This document shows, piece by piece, positions 20,434 through 32,400 of a stretch of DNA of 32,946 bases (its first letter is position 1; every line of letters starts with the position of its first letter). This DNA comes from Pinguiococcus pyrenoidosus (Eukaryota; Sar; Pinguiophyceae; Pinguiochrysidales; Pinguiochrysidaceae), in the NCBI GenBank assembly GCA_019677205.1, contig JAAMXY010001385.1, positions 1 through 32,946 of the forward strand, given 5' to 3'. The notes under the pieces are model-generated. The model had not been told where the DNA came from, searched no databases, and saw only the letters and a program-made list of their open reading frames with translations. Position numbers and translations under genes: made by a program.

Positions 20434-23400
20434 ATGAGGGCAGCACGCGCTCTGCTGCTCGCCTGGATGATTGGGGATAGCCTCCTCATTTCGTCACAGG
20501 CAGCCAATTGCACCGACTTCGCGCCGATAGCGACGGATTCCTACTGGTATGAGCCCGATCTGCCTCCAATGGCCATTCCTGAGCATGTTGTCATATGCTT
20601 CTCGCATGACGCAGGACGGAGGTTGCCGTATGCGGATCATGTACGCAAAGCCCGGTCTGTGGGTATTGCTTGTCTACCTTGCAGTGCCTCGAAGGCAATC
20701 CCACGGGCCCGGGCGACGAGAAGCCATGCCCAAACTGGGTGTTCCAGGACGCCTCGTGCCCGTCGATTCCCAACTGCGCAGCACACACCTCCTGTCAGCA
20801 CTGTGCTGAGGATCCGGAATGTGCGTGGTGCGCGTCGGGGAATCTCTGCACCACGATTGCCGACGTCTACAGCTCGGACTGTCGAGGGATCGTCTTCGAG
20901 GCGCCGTGTCCTGCGGACTTCGTAGCAGGTACTTCCTGCACCGAGGCAGTGACACGACGGAAGTTTGCGCTGCATGTACTGACGGCTCTCTCCGCTTGCA
21001 GAGAATCGTATAGTGGGAAACTTGGTCATCCAGGCGGATGCACTGTTCGGAGGAGGGGAGCTAAAAGTCGACGGTCCCGGCCAGAACGGAAGTCTTTTCT
21101 CCCTTCATCTGGACAGCACCGAGTTTCGCCTGGTCTCTGCGGAGGGAATCGTTCTAGAGGCAGGGGAATCCGACGCTGTAAACGACTACGGCGGAGACGT
21201 AAGCATCAGAGGTGGAGATGGAACGAATCCGCAGGGAGGGAAAGGAGGATCTCTGGTCTTCGAGGGGGGAGCCGGCCTCGGCCAGGCCGCCTTCGGGGGT
21301 GACGTGGGGACTGGTGGAGACGCTGGTCTGTACGGCGGCCGGTCGATCGAAGGAAGCGGTGGAGCCAGCATTCTCGAGGGAGGTTCCAGTCAGAGCGGGG
21401 TGGGCGGCGACGTGCTTGTCCAGAGCGGCAACAGCCTGCATCAACGCTCTGGAGATGTCACAGTAGGCTCATCCAGTAGCCCGAACGTCCACGGCTCCGG
21501 CGATGTCCGCGTCCGGAGCGGCGTGGCCGAGCAGGGAAGCTCTGGGAGCATCTCCATAGAGAGCGGCTCGGGCACCACAGACCAGGCCGGAGGGATTCAC
21601 CTGGCGGTAGGAGCAAGTGGTCTGGGTCCCGGCGGGGCACTAAGCATGAGGTCAGGCTCGTCGCTAGCCGAGGGATCTCGAGGAGGAACGATAAATCTCC
21701 TTACAGGGTCCAGCAAGTCCGGCGCCGCGAGCGGGTCAATCCTGCTCGAGACAGCAAATGCGGGAAGCCTTGGCATGTCAGGTGATATTACGCTCCGAAC
21801 GGGTACAGCGAGCGGCGGTGGTTCAGGCTCTCTCCTCGTCGCAAGTAGCTCGGCCCGGAATGGCGCTGGTGGCTCAGTAAGCGTGCTTGTCGGAACAGGC
21901 GATTTCGGCCAAGGAGGATCAGTCGTGGTGACAGCTGGAGATACCGAAGCTCCCAGTGCTTCGGGGGGTGACGCTGAAATTGTAGCCGGAAGCGCACTTG
22001 AAGCAACACAGAGGGGAGTGGGCGGAACGCTTTTCCTGGTCGGAGGCGCCTCCCAGGCGGGTGAGGCAGCGAATGGGGGGTCCGTCAAGCTCCAAGGTGG
22101 TCTGTCGTCGACAGGCACGGGCGGGGAGATCTTCCTCCAAAGCGGTGTGGGCAGCAGCTCGTCGTCTGGAGGTCTCACGCTGGCCACATCCAATGCCGGG
22201 CTCCTTGGAACCAGCGGATCAATAGTGATAGCCAGCGGAACTTCGTCTTTCGGGGCATCTGGCTCTGTGCGAGTGTCTTCCGGCGACGCTTTAGGCGGCG
22301 ACGGGGGGGGCATACAGCTGCTGGTCGGCTCCAGTTTGACGGGCTCCGGTGGCGAGATCGAGATAAGAGCTGGCCACTCCTCGAATGCGTCTGAATCCGG
22401 AGGAGGCATCTCAATCGTGGGTGGCACGAGCACCGGAGGGAAGACGGGGTCGGTCCTTATAGCGTCCGCGTCTGGTGTATCGTCTGGAGATGTCACCATC
22501 TCGACCGGGGATTCGACGGCCGTGGAGAGTGGCGGCGTCACGATTGCCACAGGTTCATCTCCCGCGGGCGCGGGAGACATTTCGGTAGGCGGGGGGGACG
22601 GAGGAGCAGGAGACGTCACGGATGTCATCATCGCTGCTGGAGGCAGGAGCACGCCTGGTCTCGGTGGAAGTGTTCGTCTGCGGGGCGGAGATGGCAGAAG
22701 TGAGACTGAGGGTGCCGGCGGTGGCGTTGATCTTGAGGCGGGCGCGGGCTTCGGATTGGAGCTGAATGGCTTGGCTGGCAACGGTGGGGCCATCCGCGTA
22801 GCGGGCGGAGCGGCAGTAGACGGCTTTGGGGGGGATATTCTGCTGCAGGGAGGAAAGAGCGAGAACAACTACGGAGGCTCCATCGAGATTCTCTCGGGCT
22901 CCGGTGATGAAAGCTCCAGCGGAAACGTGGTGGTCTCCTCCGCCAATGCTGGCGTCGATGGCACGAGCGGAACGATCAGAATTACGACAGGCACGTCTTC
23001 CGTTGGCGCTTCCGGAAACGTGGAGCTTTCGGTAGGTGAAGGTGGTGGCGAGGGCGGGAACGTCCTGGTTGTCGCCGGCAGAGGCAATGCGGCGGACGGT
23101 GGGCACATCTCGCTTCAAGGCGGTGACAATACAGCCAAAGCGGGAGCCGGTGGCTCCATCGTGCTCTCTGCGGGAACGGGTCTCAGTGAGGACATAAGCG
23201 ACGGTGGCAATGGCGGCCATGTTGCTCTTCAAGGGGGCAGGGCTGCTGGCATGGCGAGGCGGGATGGTGGCGGAGGCATTCATATTTCTGGCGGAGCGTC
23301 TGCGCTCGGACGGGGAGGTGACTTCCTCGTAGTCACAGGCGGCTCCCAGTACGGGCCAAGTGGGCATGCTACAATCGCCACGTCCACGGCGGGCCAGAGT

Positions 23401-26400
23401 GGCGTGAGCGGTGACATCCAGATGTTGACCGGTGCCTCGTCCGCGGGTTCCACGGGATCTGTTGTTGTCCAGACTGGGGAAGCAATCAGAGGCAGTGGAG
23501 GGTCCATGTCGCTGCAGGTCGGCGACGGTGATACAAGAGACGGTGGGGATATCTCCGTCCGAGCGGGACGGACAACTGCAATGGCACAATCAGGCGGCCG
23601 CGTCCAGATCAGCGGCGGAGAAGGATCAAGCAGTCACACCAACGATGGTGGCGACGGAGGGAACGTGGACATCGCCGGAGGGGAAGCGAAGGGAGCCAAT
23701 CTCAACGACAACGGCGGAAATGTTGAGGTCTTTGGGGGCCGGGCATACGCAGGCTACGGGGGATCATTGCGATTCACGAGCGGCCTTGGAACTCAGACCT
23801 CGAGTGGGTCAATCCTCATCAACTCGGCGAACGCTGGTACGGACGGGGTCAGCGGGTCGCTGGCGCTGCTCACGGGCACCTCGAGCTCAGGCCAGACGGG
23901 ATACCTTCAGCTCGCGACCGGGCAAGCACAATCCGGAAAGGCGGGTCACATCAGTGTGCGCGTGGGCGAAGGGGATTCCGGCGAAGGGGGGCACATGGAG
24001 CTCTCCGCAGGACGCACGACGGCGTCTGCCACAGGGGGTTACATCTCTATCAGGACGGGATACAGTTCCTCCACGTCGAGCGGTCCCTTCTTTCTGCAGA
24101 CACCGAACGCAGGGGCTAGCGGCGTCAGTGGACAAATCTCAATGAGTACTGGCACAACAAGCACGGGCAATTCCGGCCAGATCACCTTCGGCACTGGCGT
24201 CGCGAGGGATGGGTCAGGCGGAGACATTCGACTCCGCGTGGGGACGGGCGATACTGGTGACGGAGGCGACGTCTTCATCAGTGCAGGACAGACGTCAGCC
24301 AAGCGGAGCACAGGCGGCTTCGTGGTCATAACGGCGGGGGAGGGAAGCAGCGACGATCAGTTTGACGGAGGGGATGGTGGCAAGGTCCAGATCTTTGGTG
24401 GAGCAGCCCAAGGCGGATTCGAGGAGGACGACGGGGGAAATGTCGAGATAGCTGGTGGATACTCTCGGATTGCCCGAGGCGGGTCCTTCCTGCTGCGCAC
24501 TGGATACGGTGAAGAGACGTCGAGCGGAATCATCGACATCTCCACCGCCAATGCTGGTGCAGAAGGCGTGTCTGGTGACATCGACTTGTCGACTGGCACA
24601 AGCAGCGCTGGCGACTCCGGCGTTATCAACATTACCACTGGCGTTGCCAACGGCGGGAGAGGGGGCTTCTTTCACGTGTTTGTGGGGACCGGCGATTCCG
24701 GCGTCGGCGGGGACATCGACATGACATCAGGGATGACAACGGCGTCAGCTAGTGGAGGAATCATTGCAATGCGCACGGGCTACTCCAGTGCAACAAGCAG
24801 TGGTTCGTTGTTTCTGGACACAGTCAATGCTGGGAGGCGGGGGGTCAGTGGCTCCATGTTCTTCACAACCGGCACGACAAGCGAAGGCACCTCGGGCAAA
24901 GTGAAGATCGAGACCGGCTATGCCAACCGTGGAAGCGGTGGTAACATCGAAGGCCTCGTCGGCACGGGCAACCGAGGTGACGGTGGTGACATCATCTTCA
25001 TAGCCGGCGAGGCCGAGGCACCCACAGCCTCAGGCGGACGCGTCACGATCGCAGCTGGTCTCGGAAGCAGCTCAAACGGCAACGACGGAGGCAATGGAGG
25101 TGATGTGGAGATTTTTGGAGGGGAGGGGAGAGGCCGCTCCGAGACGCGCGACACCGGAGGAGACGTCCGGATTGTCGGAGGCCTATCCGACGGCGCTTCT
25201 GGTGGAAACCTCGTGTTCATGTCAGGTTTCAGTACCCCGACTTCGAGCGGCCTGATTCGAATCCTGACTCAAGAGGCTGGCGACGCCGGTGTCTCGGGGC
25301 TCATCTCCCTCCAGACGGGCGCAACCACGTCGGGCGACTCCGGTGTGGTGGAGATTCATACTGGGGACGCCAACAGTGGGAAGGGCGGAAGCTTCATTGT
25401 AGATGTGGGAGCCGGTAACAGCGGCAACGGTGGGGATATCGTCATGGAGGCAGGCGAAACGCGTGATAGAGCTGCCGTGGGTGGCTCGGTGCGCATCACC
25501 GCGGGTCTCGGCAGCTTCGGATTGGTGAACCAGGACGGCGGAGATGGAGGCCCCGTCCTCATTGCTGGAGGGGAGGCGCTTGGTGACGATGATTTTGACA
25601 ACGGGGGCTCGATTGGCTTAACCGGTGGCCAAGCAGCAAACGGCTTCGGCGGCTCATTGCTCTTCGCCACGGGACGAGGGCTCGCATCATCAAGCGGTCA
25701 CATGATGCTGGAGACGAGCAACGCCGGGACCTCCGGGGTGAGTGGTCGCATAGACCTGCGCTCGGGAACAGCGTCGTATGGTGCATCTGGCACCATTGCA
25801 ATGCGGACTGGCAGCGCCAGCATGGGACGAGCCGGTCACATAGAGCTCCTTGTTGGAACCGGGACAAGAGGAAGCGGCGGAGACGTGGTGCTCAAAGCTG
25901 GCGCTCAGCTGAGCCCGGGCCAGACCGGAGGCCAGATCGTTATGCAGTCTGGACACAGCGCCGCAGCGAGCTCGGGTGACATCCATGTGTCAACTCCTAG
26001 CGCAGGAAGAGCTGGCATCAGCGGGAGCATCGAGTTCGCCACCGGCACTTCTTCAGAAGGCGATTCTGGCAGGATTCTCCTAACCACAGGCGCCGCCACA
26101 GGAGACACCGGCAGAAGTGGGAACCTGGAGCTCTTTGTCGGGGCAGGACAGTCGGGCGATGGTGGGGACATTGTCATGCAAGCGGGGACCACGCATGCCA
26201 AAGCACAGTCCGGGGGCGACGTACGAATCCAAGCTGGCCGAGGAAGCTCCACAGATCGCAGGAATGGTGGCGACGGGGGGGTCGTTCGCATCGTAGGTGG
26301 AGAGTCCAATGGGGAAAGCGAGGGAGTCGATGCAGGTGGGGACATCTCTCTTACAGCAGGCTTGGCGACCGCTGGGTCAGGAGGAGACCTGGTCCTCCAG

Positions 26401-29400
26401 TCCGGATTTAGCACGAGTACATCCAGTGGACGGGTCATTGTACAGACCGCGAACGCGGGCGTTGAGGGCGTCAGTGGGAGCTGGCAGCTCTTCACTGGTC
26501 ATTCCACCGCCGGGAACAGCGGGGAAGTCCAGATCTTCTCGGGAGAGGCCGTGTCTGGCAGCGGAGGCGGCATCAGCATTGGTGCTGGCGCAGGTGACAC
26601 CGGCAAAGGAGGATCCATCACGCTCTCCGCGGGAGACATTCTTGGCGATAGACGCGACGCCCTCCAAGGAGGCGATATTCACATCGCAACGGGCTATTCA
26701 GAGTGGTCATCATCCGGAGCGCTGACCGTCCGGACTGCTAACGCCGGCGAGGGAGGAGCGAGCGGCTTTGTTCGTCTCCAGACGGGTACAGCTTCGGAAG
26801 GTCAATCGGGCGAAGTCGTCCTCTCCACAGGGTCCGCTGCGCGCGATGCCGCTGGCAGCATAAGCATTCTTGTTGGCAGCGGGGAGAGGGGGGAGGGGGG
26901 TGGCATCCTTGTCGACGCAGGAGATGTCCTTGATTCTGAAGATGACGCAGGCGGCTCCGTATCATTGGTAAGCGGATACTCGGCCTTGGCTTCCAGCGGA
27001 GGCATCGCCCTCCGGACGAGGAGTTCCGGAAATTCAGGGGATAGTGGCACTATACTGCTGTCCACTGGACGAGGCTCAGACGGCAGTGGGAAAGTGGAGA
27101 TCTTTACAGGAAGCTCGTCGAAGGAGGCAAGTGGGGATGTCAGTGTCCGCGTTGGCCAGGCAACCTTGAGCGATGCAGGAGATGTGCGCATTCGAGCTGG
27201 AGACACAATAGCGGAGGGCGGCATTGGCGGGTCGGTTCTAGTCTTTGGAGGAGACAGTCTGAGCGACGAGGCTGCGGGGGCCAAAGGTGGTGCAGTAGAG
27301 ATTCGTGGAGGGGCTTCTCATGGAGAAGACAAGGACACGGATGTTGGTGGAGACGTGATTGTGAGTGCTGGCGCCTCCGCACGTGCATCAGGAGGTTCCG
27401 TGTCCCTTCGGAGTGGTCCTGGCAGCCGATCGTCCAGCGGTCGCGTGGAAATCAAAACGGTCGACGCTGGGCCCGACGGCCAAAGTGGCGGGATTAGCCT
27501 CTCGACTGGCATCGCCACCGAAGGCGACGCTGGGACCATTACCATCACCACTGGGTCTTCCACGGATGGCGTAGGAGGAGGGGTCTTGCTTAGGGCCGGT
27601 ACAAGTTCACTCGGGAGAGGCGCAGATGTCTCTATATCTGGTGGAGATACGCTGGATGACTTCATTGCGGGTGGTGTGGTCCTCATGTCTGGTCATAGCA
27701 GCGAAATGACTAGTGGGTCCGTCGAAATAAGAACGTCTCCGGGTGGCGAAGGTGGCGAGAGTGGTGGAATTGAGATTCGCACAGGGACAACCTTCGCCGG
27801 CTCCTCCGGCATTGTGGAACTGCTTTCGGGAAGCGCATCCTCTGGGAGGGGGGGGGCGGTAATCCTCTCTGTTGGAGCTGGCGACCAGGGCGACGGAGGT
27901 CGCCTTCTTTTCAAGGCAGGGGACACGTCCTCCCCTAATCGAGGCGGAGACGTCGACATCTTTGCCGGAAGGTCTCCAGCGTCGGGAGGAGGTATCTTGC
28001 TGCAAGCCGGCGGTGGCTCGAGCTCGCTAGGGGGGACAGTTGACGTCCAAGGTGGTGCTTCTTCGGGGAGGACCGGGGGCCACGTCCGCCTGACGACGGG
28101 ATACGGTGCCTCCTCCTCCAGTGGTAGCCTTTCGATGTCGAGTGCAGTGGGTGGGCGTTCGGGCAGCTCGGGGGCTGTAAAGCTTCTTTCTGGGGCTTCC
28201 CCGGATGGAGCTTCTGGTACGTTGATGATAGCTACCGGGGAGAGCCTGGCGGACGCCGGTGGGATAAGCGTTTTCCCTGGGGCCTCAGACGCTGCTCCGG
28301 GGGCACAATTGCACATGTCTGCGGGGACATCCCAGGCGGAGACGGGGGGCGACCTCGTGCTGCGCAGCGGAGCCAGTGCGGAGGCTTCTAGCGGAGCAGT
28401 GACGATCAAGACGGCACCGGGGGGGGAGGAAGGTGACAGTGGCTCTGCTACCGTAACGACCGGGGATGCTACATCCGGCTCCTCCGGTGATCTTGTGCTA
28501 CGCACTGGAAATGCAGAGGGTGGCACCGCTGGGCGAATTGACCTGCAGATGGGCACATCGGTTGACGGGGTCGGCGCCACTGCTTCCATATCGGGTGGGG
28601 CTGCGACCGGACGAAGTGCAGAGACGGGCGGTGGCATCATCATCTCGACCGGACACTCGGAGGCGACCACGAGCGGCAGTCTTTCCATCTTCACAGCGAA
28701 TGCCGGGCTGGGCGGCCGTAGCGGAAACGTTCTGATGTATACGGGAACTTCTTCGTCGGGGCCATCGGGACAAATTCTGCTGTCTTCTGGCCGGGCTGCC
28801 GGCGGAAGCGCAGGCGGCATATACCTCACGGTCTCCGACGGCGACGAAGACACGGGCGGAGAAATACAGCTGCAGGCTGGCGAAAGCGCTGGAGGCCAAG
28901 GAGGTCCTCTTCGCGCGAGAGGCGGGACGGGTACCACTGGCGGATCTGTCAGCCTTCAAGGGGGCGGGGCGAGTAAGCTGGGTGGTAGCATTACCATCGT
29001 CAGTGGGCCTGGTGGTTCAGGCTACGCGTCGGGGTCCTTGGGGCTTTCTACAGCAGTCGGCGCGTCGGCTGGAGCGAGTGGCGGTGTGTCTGTTTCTTCT
29101 GGCACCACGGAGTTTGGGGACGCAGGCGAGCTGAGCCTCGCAGCAGGGGCAAGCACGAACGGCTTGGGCGGTGCGGTGAACGTGAGAGGCGGCGATGGCT
29201 CTATAGGAGGCTCGCTCATTTTCGTTGCGGGATCCTCTGACGCAGGATCGGGGGGGCAAATTGAGATCTCTTCAGGCACCAGTGCGACAACGGCGAGCGG
29301 AGATGCCCGTTTGAGCACGGCCGCCTTGCTTCAAGAAGGCTCTTCGGGTCGACTGCAGCTATTCTCTGGAGCCTCCTCAGAAGGCGACGCAGGGAGTGTT

Positions 29401-32400
29401 GTCGTCCGTGGCGGAACTGGGGGTTCGGCCGGTGCGCCGACTAGCATTCTAGGAGGCGCAGGGTCAGCAGGCGCGGGAGGCTCTCTTACCGTGCTTGGTG
29501 GAGACAGTGCGGAAGAGACAGGCGGACACCTTCGACTGCAATCTGGATCATCTGGGTCGGGGCACCCCTCCGGGATCACGTCCGTCGGATCTGCTGATCA
29601 GATGGCCGAAGGGGCGTCTGGCAATTTGCGGCTCTTCACCGGCGGGACACAGTCGGGAGACGTCGGGAGAGCAAGCCTTGAAGGCGGAGCCTCAGCTAGC
29701 GGTCGAGGAGGCCACGTCTCAATCTCTGCGGGTCGGGGTTTCTTGGCGGCGGGAGATCTTCTGCTTTCTGGTGGAGACGGTGGCGAAGCATCCGGAGGAG
29801 ATGTCACGATCTTGTCTGGCAATTCAGACGACGCAGAGCTTGCAACCGGCAGCGTCCGCGTCGAAACAAGCGCAGCGTCTGCCAGCAGCAGTGGCGTGCT
29901 GGGCTTGTCCACGGGGTCATCGCAAGGTGGGACCACAGGCGAGGTGACCGTCTCCACCGGGCCGGCTGCGTCGAGCCGAGCCGGGCATCTTCTACTACAA
30001 ACAGGCTCCAGCGGAGAAGGACCTGGCGCTGATATTAGTCTTCGAGCCGGGCAATCCCTGGCATCAACAGGTGGCGCGCTGGTACTTCGCAGTGCCACGG
30101 GAGAGGCAGGCAGCGGCCAAATTAACGTACAGACCGCTGAGGTATCGGGAAGTCGACCAAGCGGTAGCTTGCTTCTTGCAACGGGTGGAACGGCATCTTC
30201 GCGGAGTGGTCTGGTCGAATTGACTACAGGACAATCGGTCAGTGGACCCAGCGGTGCGGCGGTGATCTCTTCAGGTGCCTCTGGCGTTGCCGCCGGAGCA
30301 CTTAGCATTCTTGGCGGGAAGAGCAGTGGGGCAGCCGGGCACGTGTACGTCTTTGGCAGTGCCAGCGAGACAGGAGATGGCGGTGACATTCGTCTCACTG
30401 GCGGAGACGCCGAAAGCTACGATGGAGCGTCTCGCGGAGGCTCTGTACATCTGGCAGGCGGGGATGCCATGGAGGGGGGGTCCGGTGGAATGGTCCAAAT
30501 CACAAGCGGATTTGGCGGGCAGGGCGGTAGCGGCGCGGTCGAGATATCGACCGCAGAAGTCAACGGAGAGTCCTCGTCGACGACTGGAGAGATCGTGCTT
30601 CACACGGGGAATTCCATGGCATCTTCGACGGGAAGAATTAGTATCAGTACAGGCGTCGCGCTCGGCGCGGACGTGGCCGGTGGGATAAGTCTTTCTGTTG
30701 GTCCTTCCCCGAACGAAGGTGATGGTGCCGACGTTTCCATCACCGCGGGCAGCCTGATCTCAAGCGCCGAGGCGGAGCGGCTTCTCCCAGCGAGCCTCGC
30801 AGATCGTTTTTCCGATGATGACAAGTCTGATCCATTTAAAGCCGGGTCACTGCTCTTCGCTGCCGGTTCGAGCACGGCTGGAACTGGTGGATCTGTTGTC
30901 CTTCAGTCTGGTGCTGGTGGGACGAGTCACGCAGCCGCTGGAAACCGCCACACGGCCGCAGGGAAGGCTGCAGACTCGGGGGAGGTTCGGATCCTCTCGG
31001 CGTCTTCTTCCGGGGGCCAAGGCGGCAAGATTAGCATCTCAGTTGGGAGCGGCACGCACGGCAAGGGCGGAGGCCTTGTCCTCCAAGCCGGCGGACAGAC
31101 TACGCTTCCCGATGATTTTGACAACGATAAGGTCTCTTACGCCGGAGGAGACGTGAAGATGTCGTCGGGCCACAGCCAAGGTAGCAGCAGTGGGGACATA
31201 GCCCTCCTGACCCCAGACGCTGGGATGACAGGTGCTTCCGGCAGCATCCGGTTGGAGACTGGAGGAAGTTCCGCCGGAGTGACTGGTAGCGTGGTTATCA
31301 AAACGGGAGATCGTGCCTTTGCCAAAGGATCTGCGTCGACAGATCGGTTCGCGAGCAAGAGTCAAATGTCGACAGGATCGATTCTCCTAAGCACGGGCTC
31401 GAATACGAGTACCGATTCAGCGGAAACCATCTCGGGGAGCATCTCCCTGGTGGCAGGAAGCTCCCTCAAGGGTGGTGCGCTGCGGCTATACTCGGGGCGG
31501 GGCAATTCCACAGACGACAAAGGACTGGGAGGAGCAGTGGATATTCAGAGTGGCACAGGGTATGCCGCATCTGGAGTTTCTATTCGAGCTGGTGCTGCGA
31601 TGGCGTCGTCCGCATCTCTTCTTCTCGCGGCAGGAGACACAAGCGGCTCGGAAGCTGGAGGCTCGGCTGGCCTATCAGCTGGGCGGAGCCTCTCTGGGAC
31701 GGGGGGGAGCTTGTCCTTGGCGGGCGGTGGGGGGGATGGGATACAGCGTTCCGGAAGCGTCTCGATCACCTCTGCTCCATCGGCGTCAGCGTCTTCTGGC
31801 AGCTTGAGCTTGACCGCTGGAAGCGCGACTGCGACTGGTGGAAGCATCTTCGCGTCTGCAGGAGATGGCTCGCTAATGGGAGGAAATCTGACCGCAAAAG
31901 CTGGGGCGAGCGCCGATGGGTTGGCCGGAGCCATAAGAGTGGAGAGCGGAAGTTCTGGGGCGGCGGCAGGAGGACGCATCGAATTGCGTACGGGCTCGGG
32001 ACAAACGGGCCCAGGTGGAGACTTCACTCTTGAGACCGCCGCGTCGTCGTCTGAAAGGGCTGGCCATATCACGCTGTCCGCTGGAGACAGCTTCCTATCC
32101 GGCACGGATGTGTCTCTTCAAGCTGGCTCGTCGTCTGGCGCGTCTAGCTCAGCTGGTCGCATGTCTTTGGCTGCCGGAGATGCCTCGGGAGCAGGCAAAG
32201 GCGGAGAGGTTCTTATCGCTGGAGGGGCGTCCACCGAAGGCAGCGGCGGGGACGTGTCGATTCGGGGTGGCGGAGCCAACTCGTTGGATGGCACAGGCGG
32301 TTCGATCGTTTTACGTCCAGGGGAGGGAGCCCTTGGAAGCGGTGTGAAGGCCGTCGACTCAAACGGTGAACGGAGGGCGTCTTTTGACAACGTCGGTGTG

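Noticed and set aside
20641-20684. A 44-bp intron (or a 98-bp one from 20587) as the first intron of the giant gene
   Set aside because: It would remove half of the first PSI domain. The 20547-20614 intron keeps the Cys pattern CGSCTQSPVCGYC, fits intron lengths here and preserves phase.
21597-22868. 423-codon minus-strand open frame, and a similar one at 27693-28937
   Set aside because: Pro/Ser-rich shadows of the Gly/Ser repeat array: the complement of Gly codons gives Pro. They have no start context, signal or domain.
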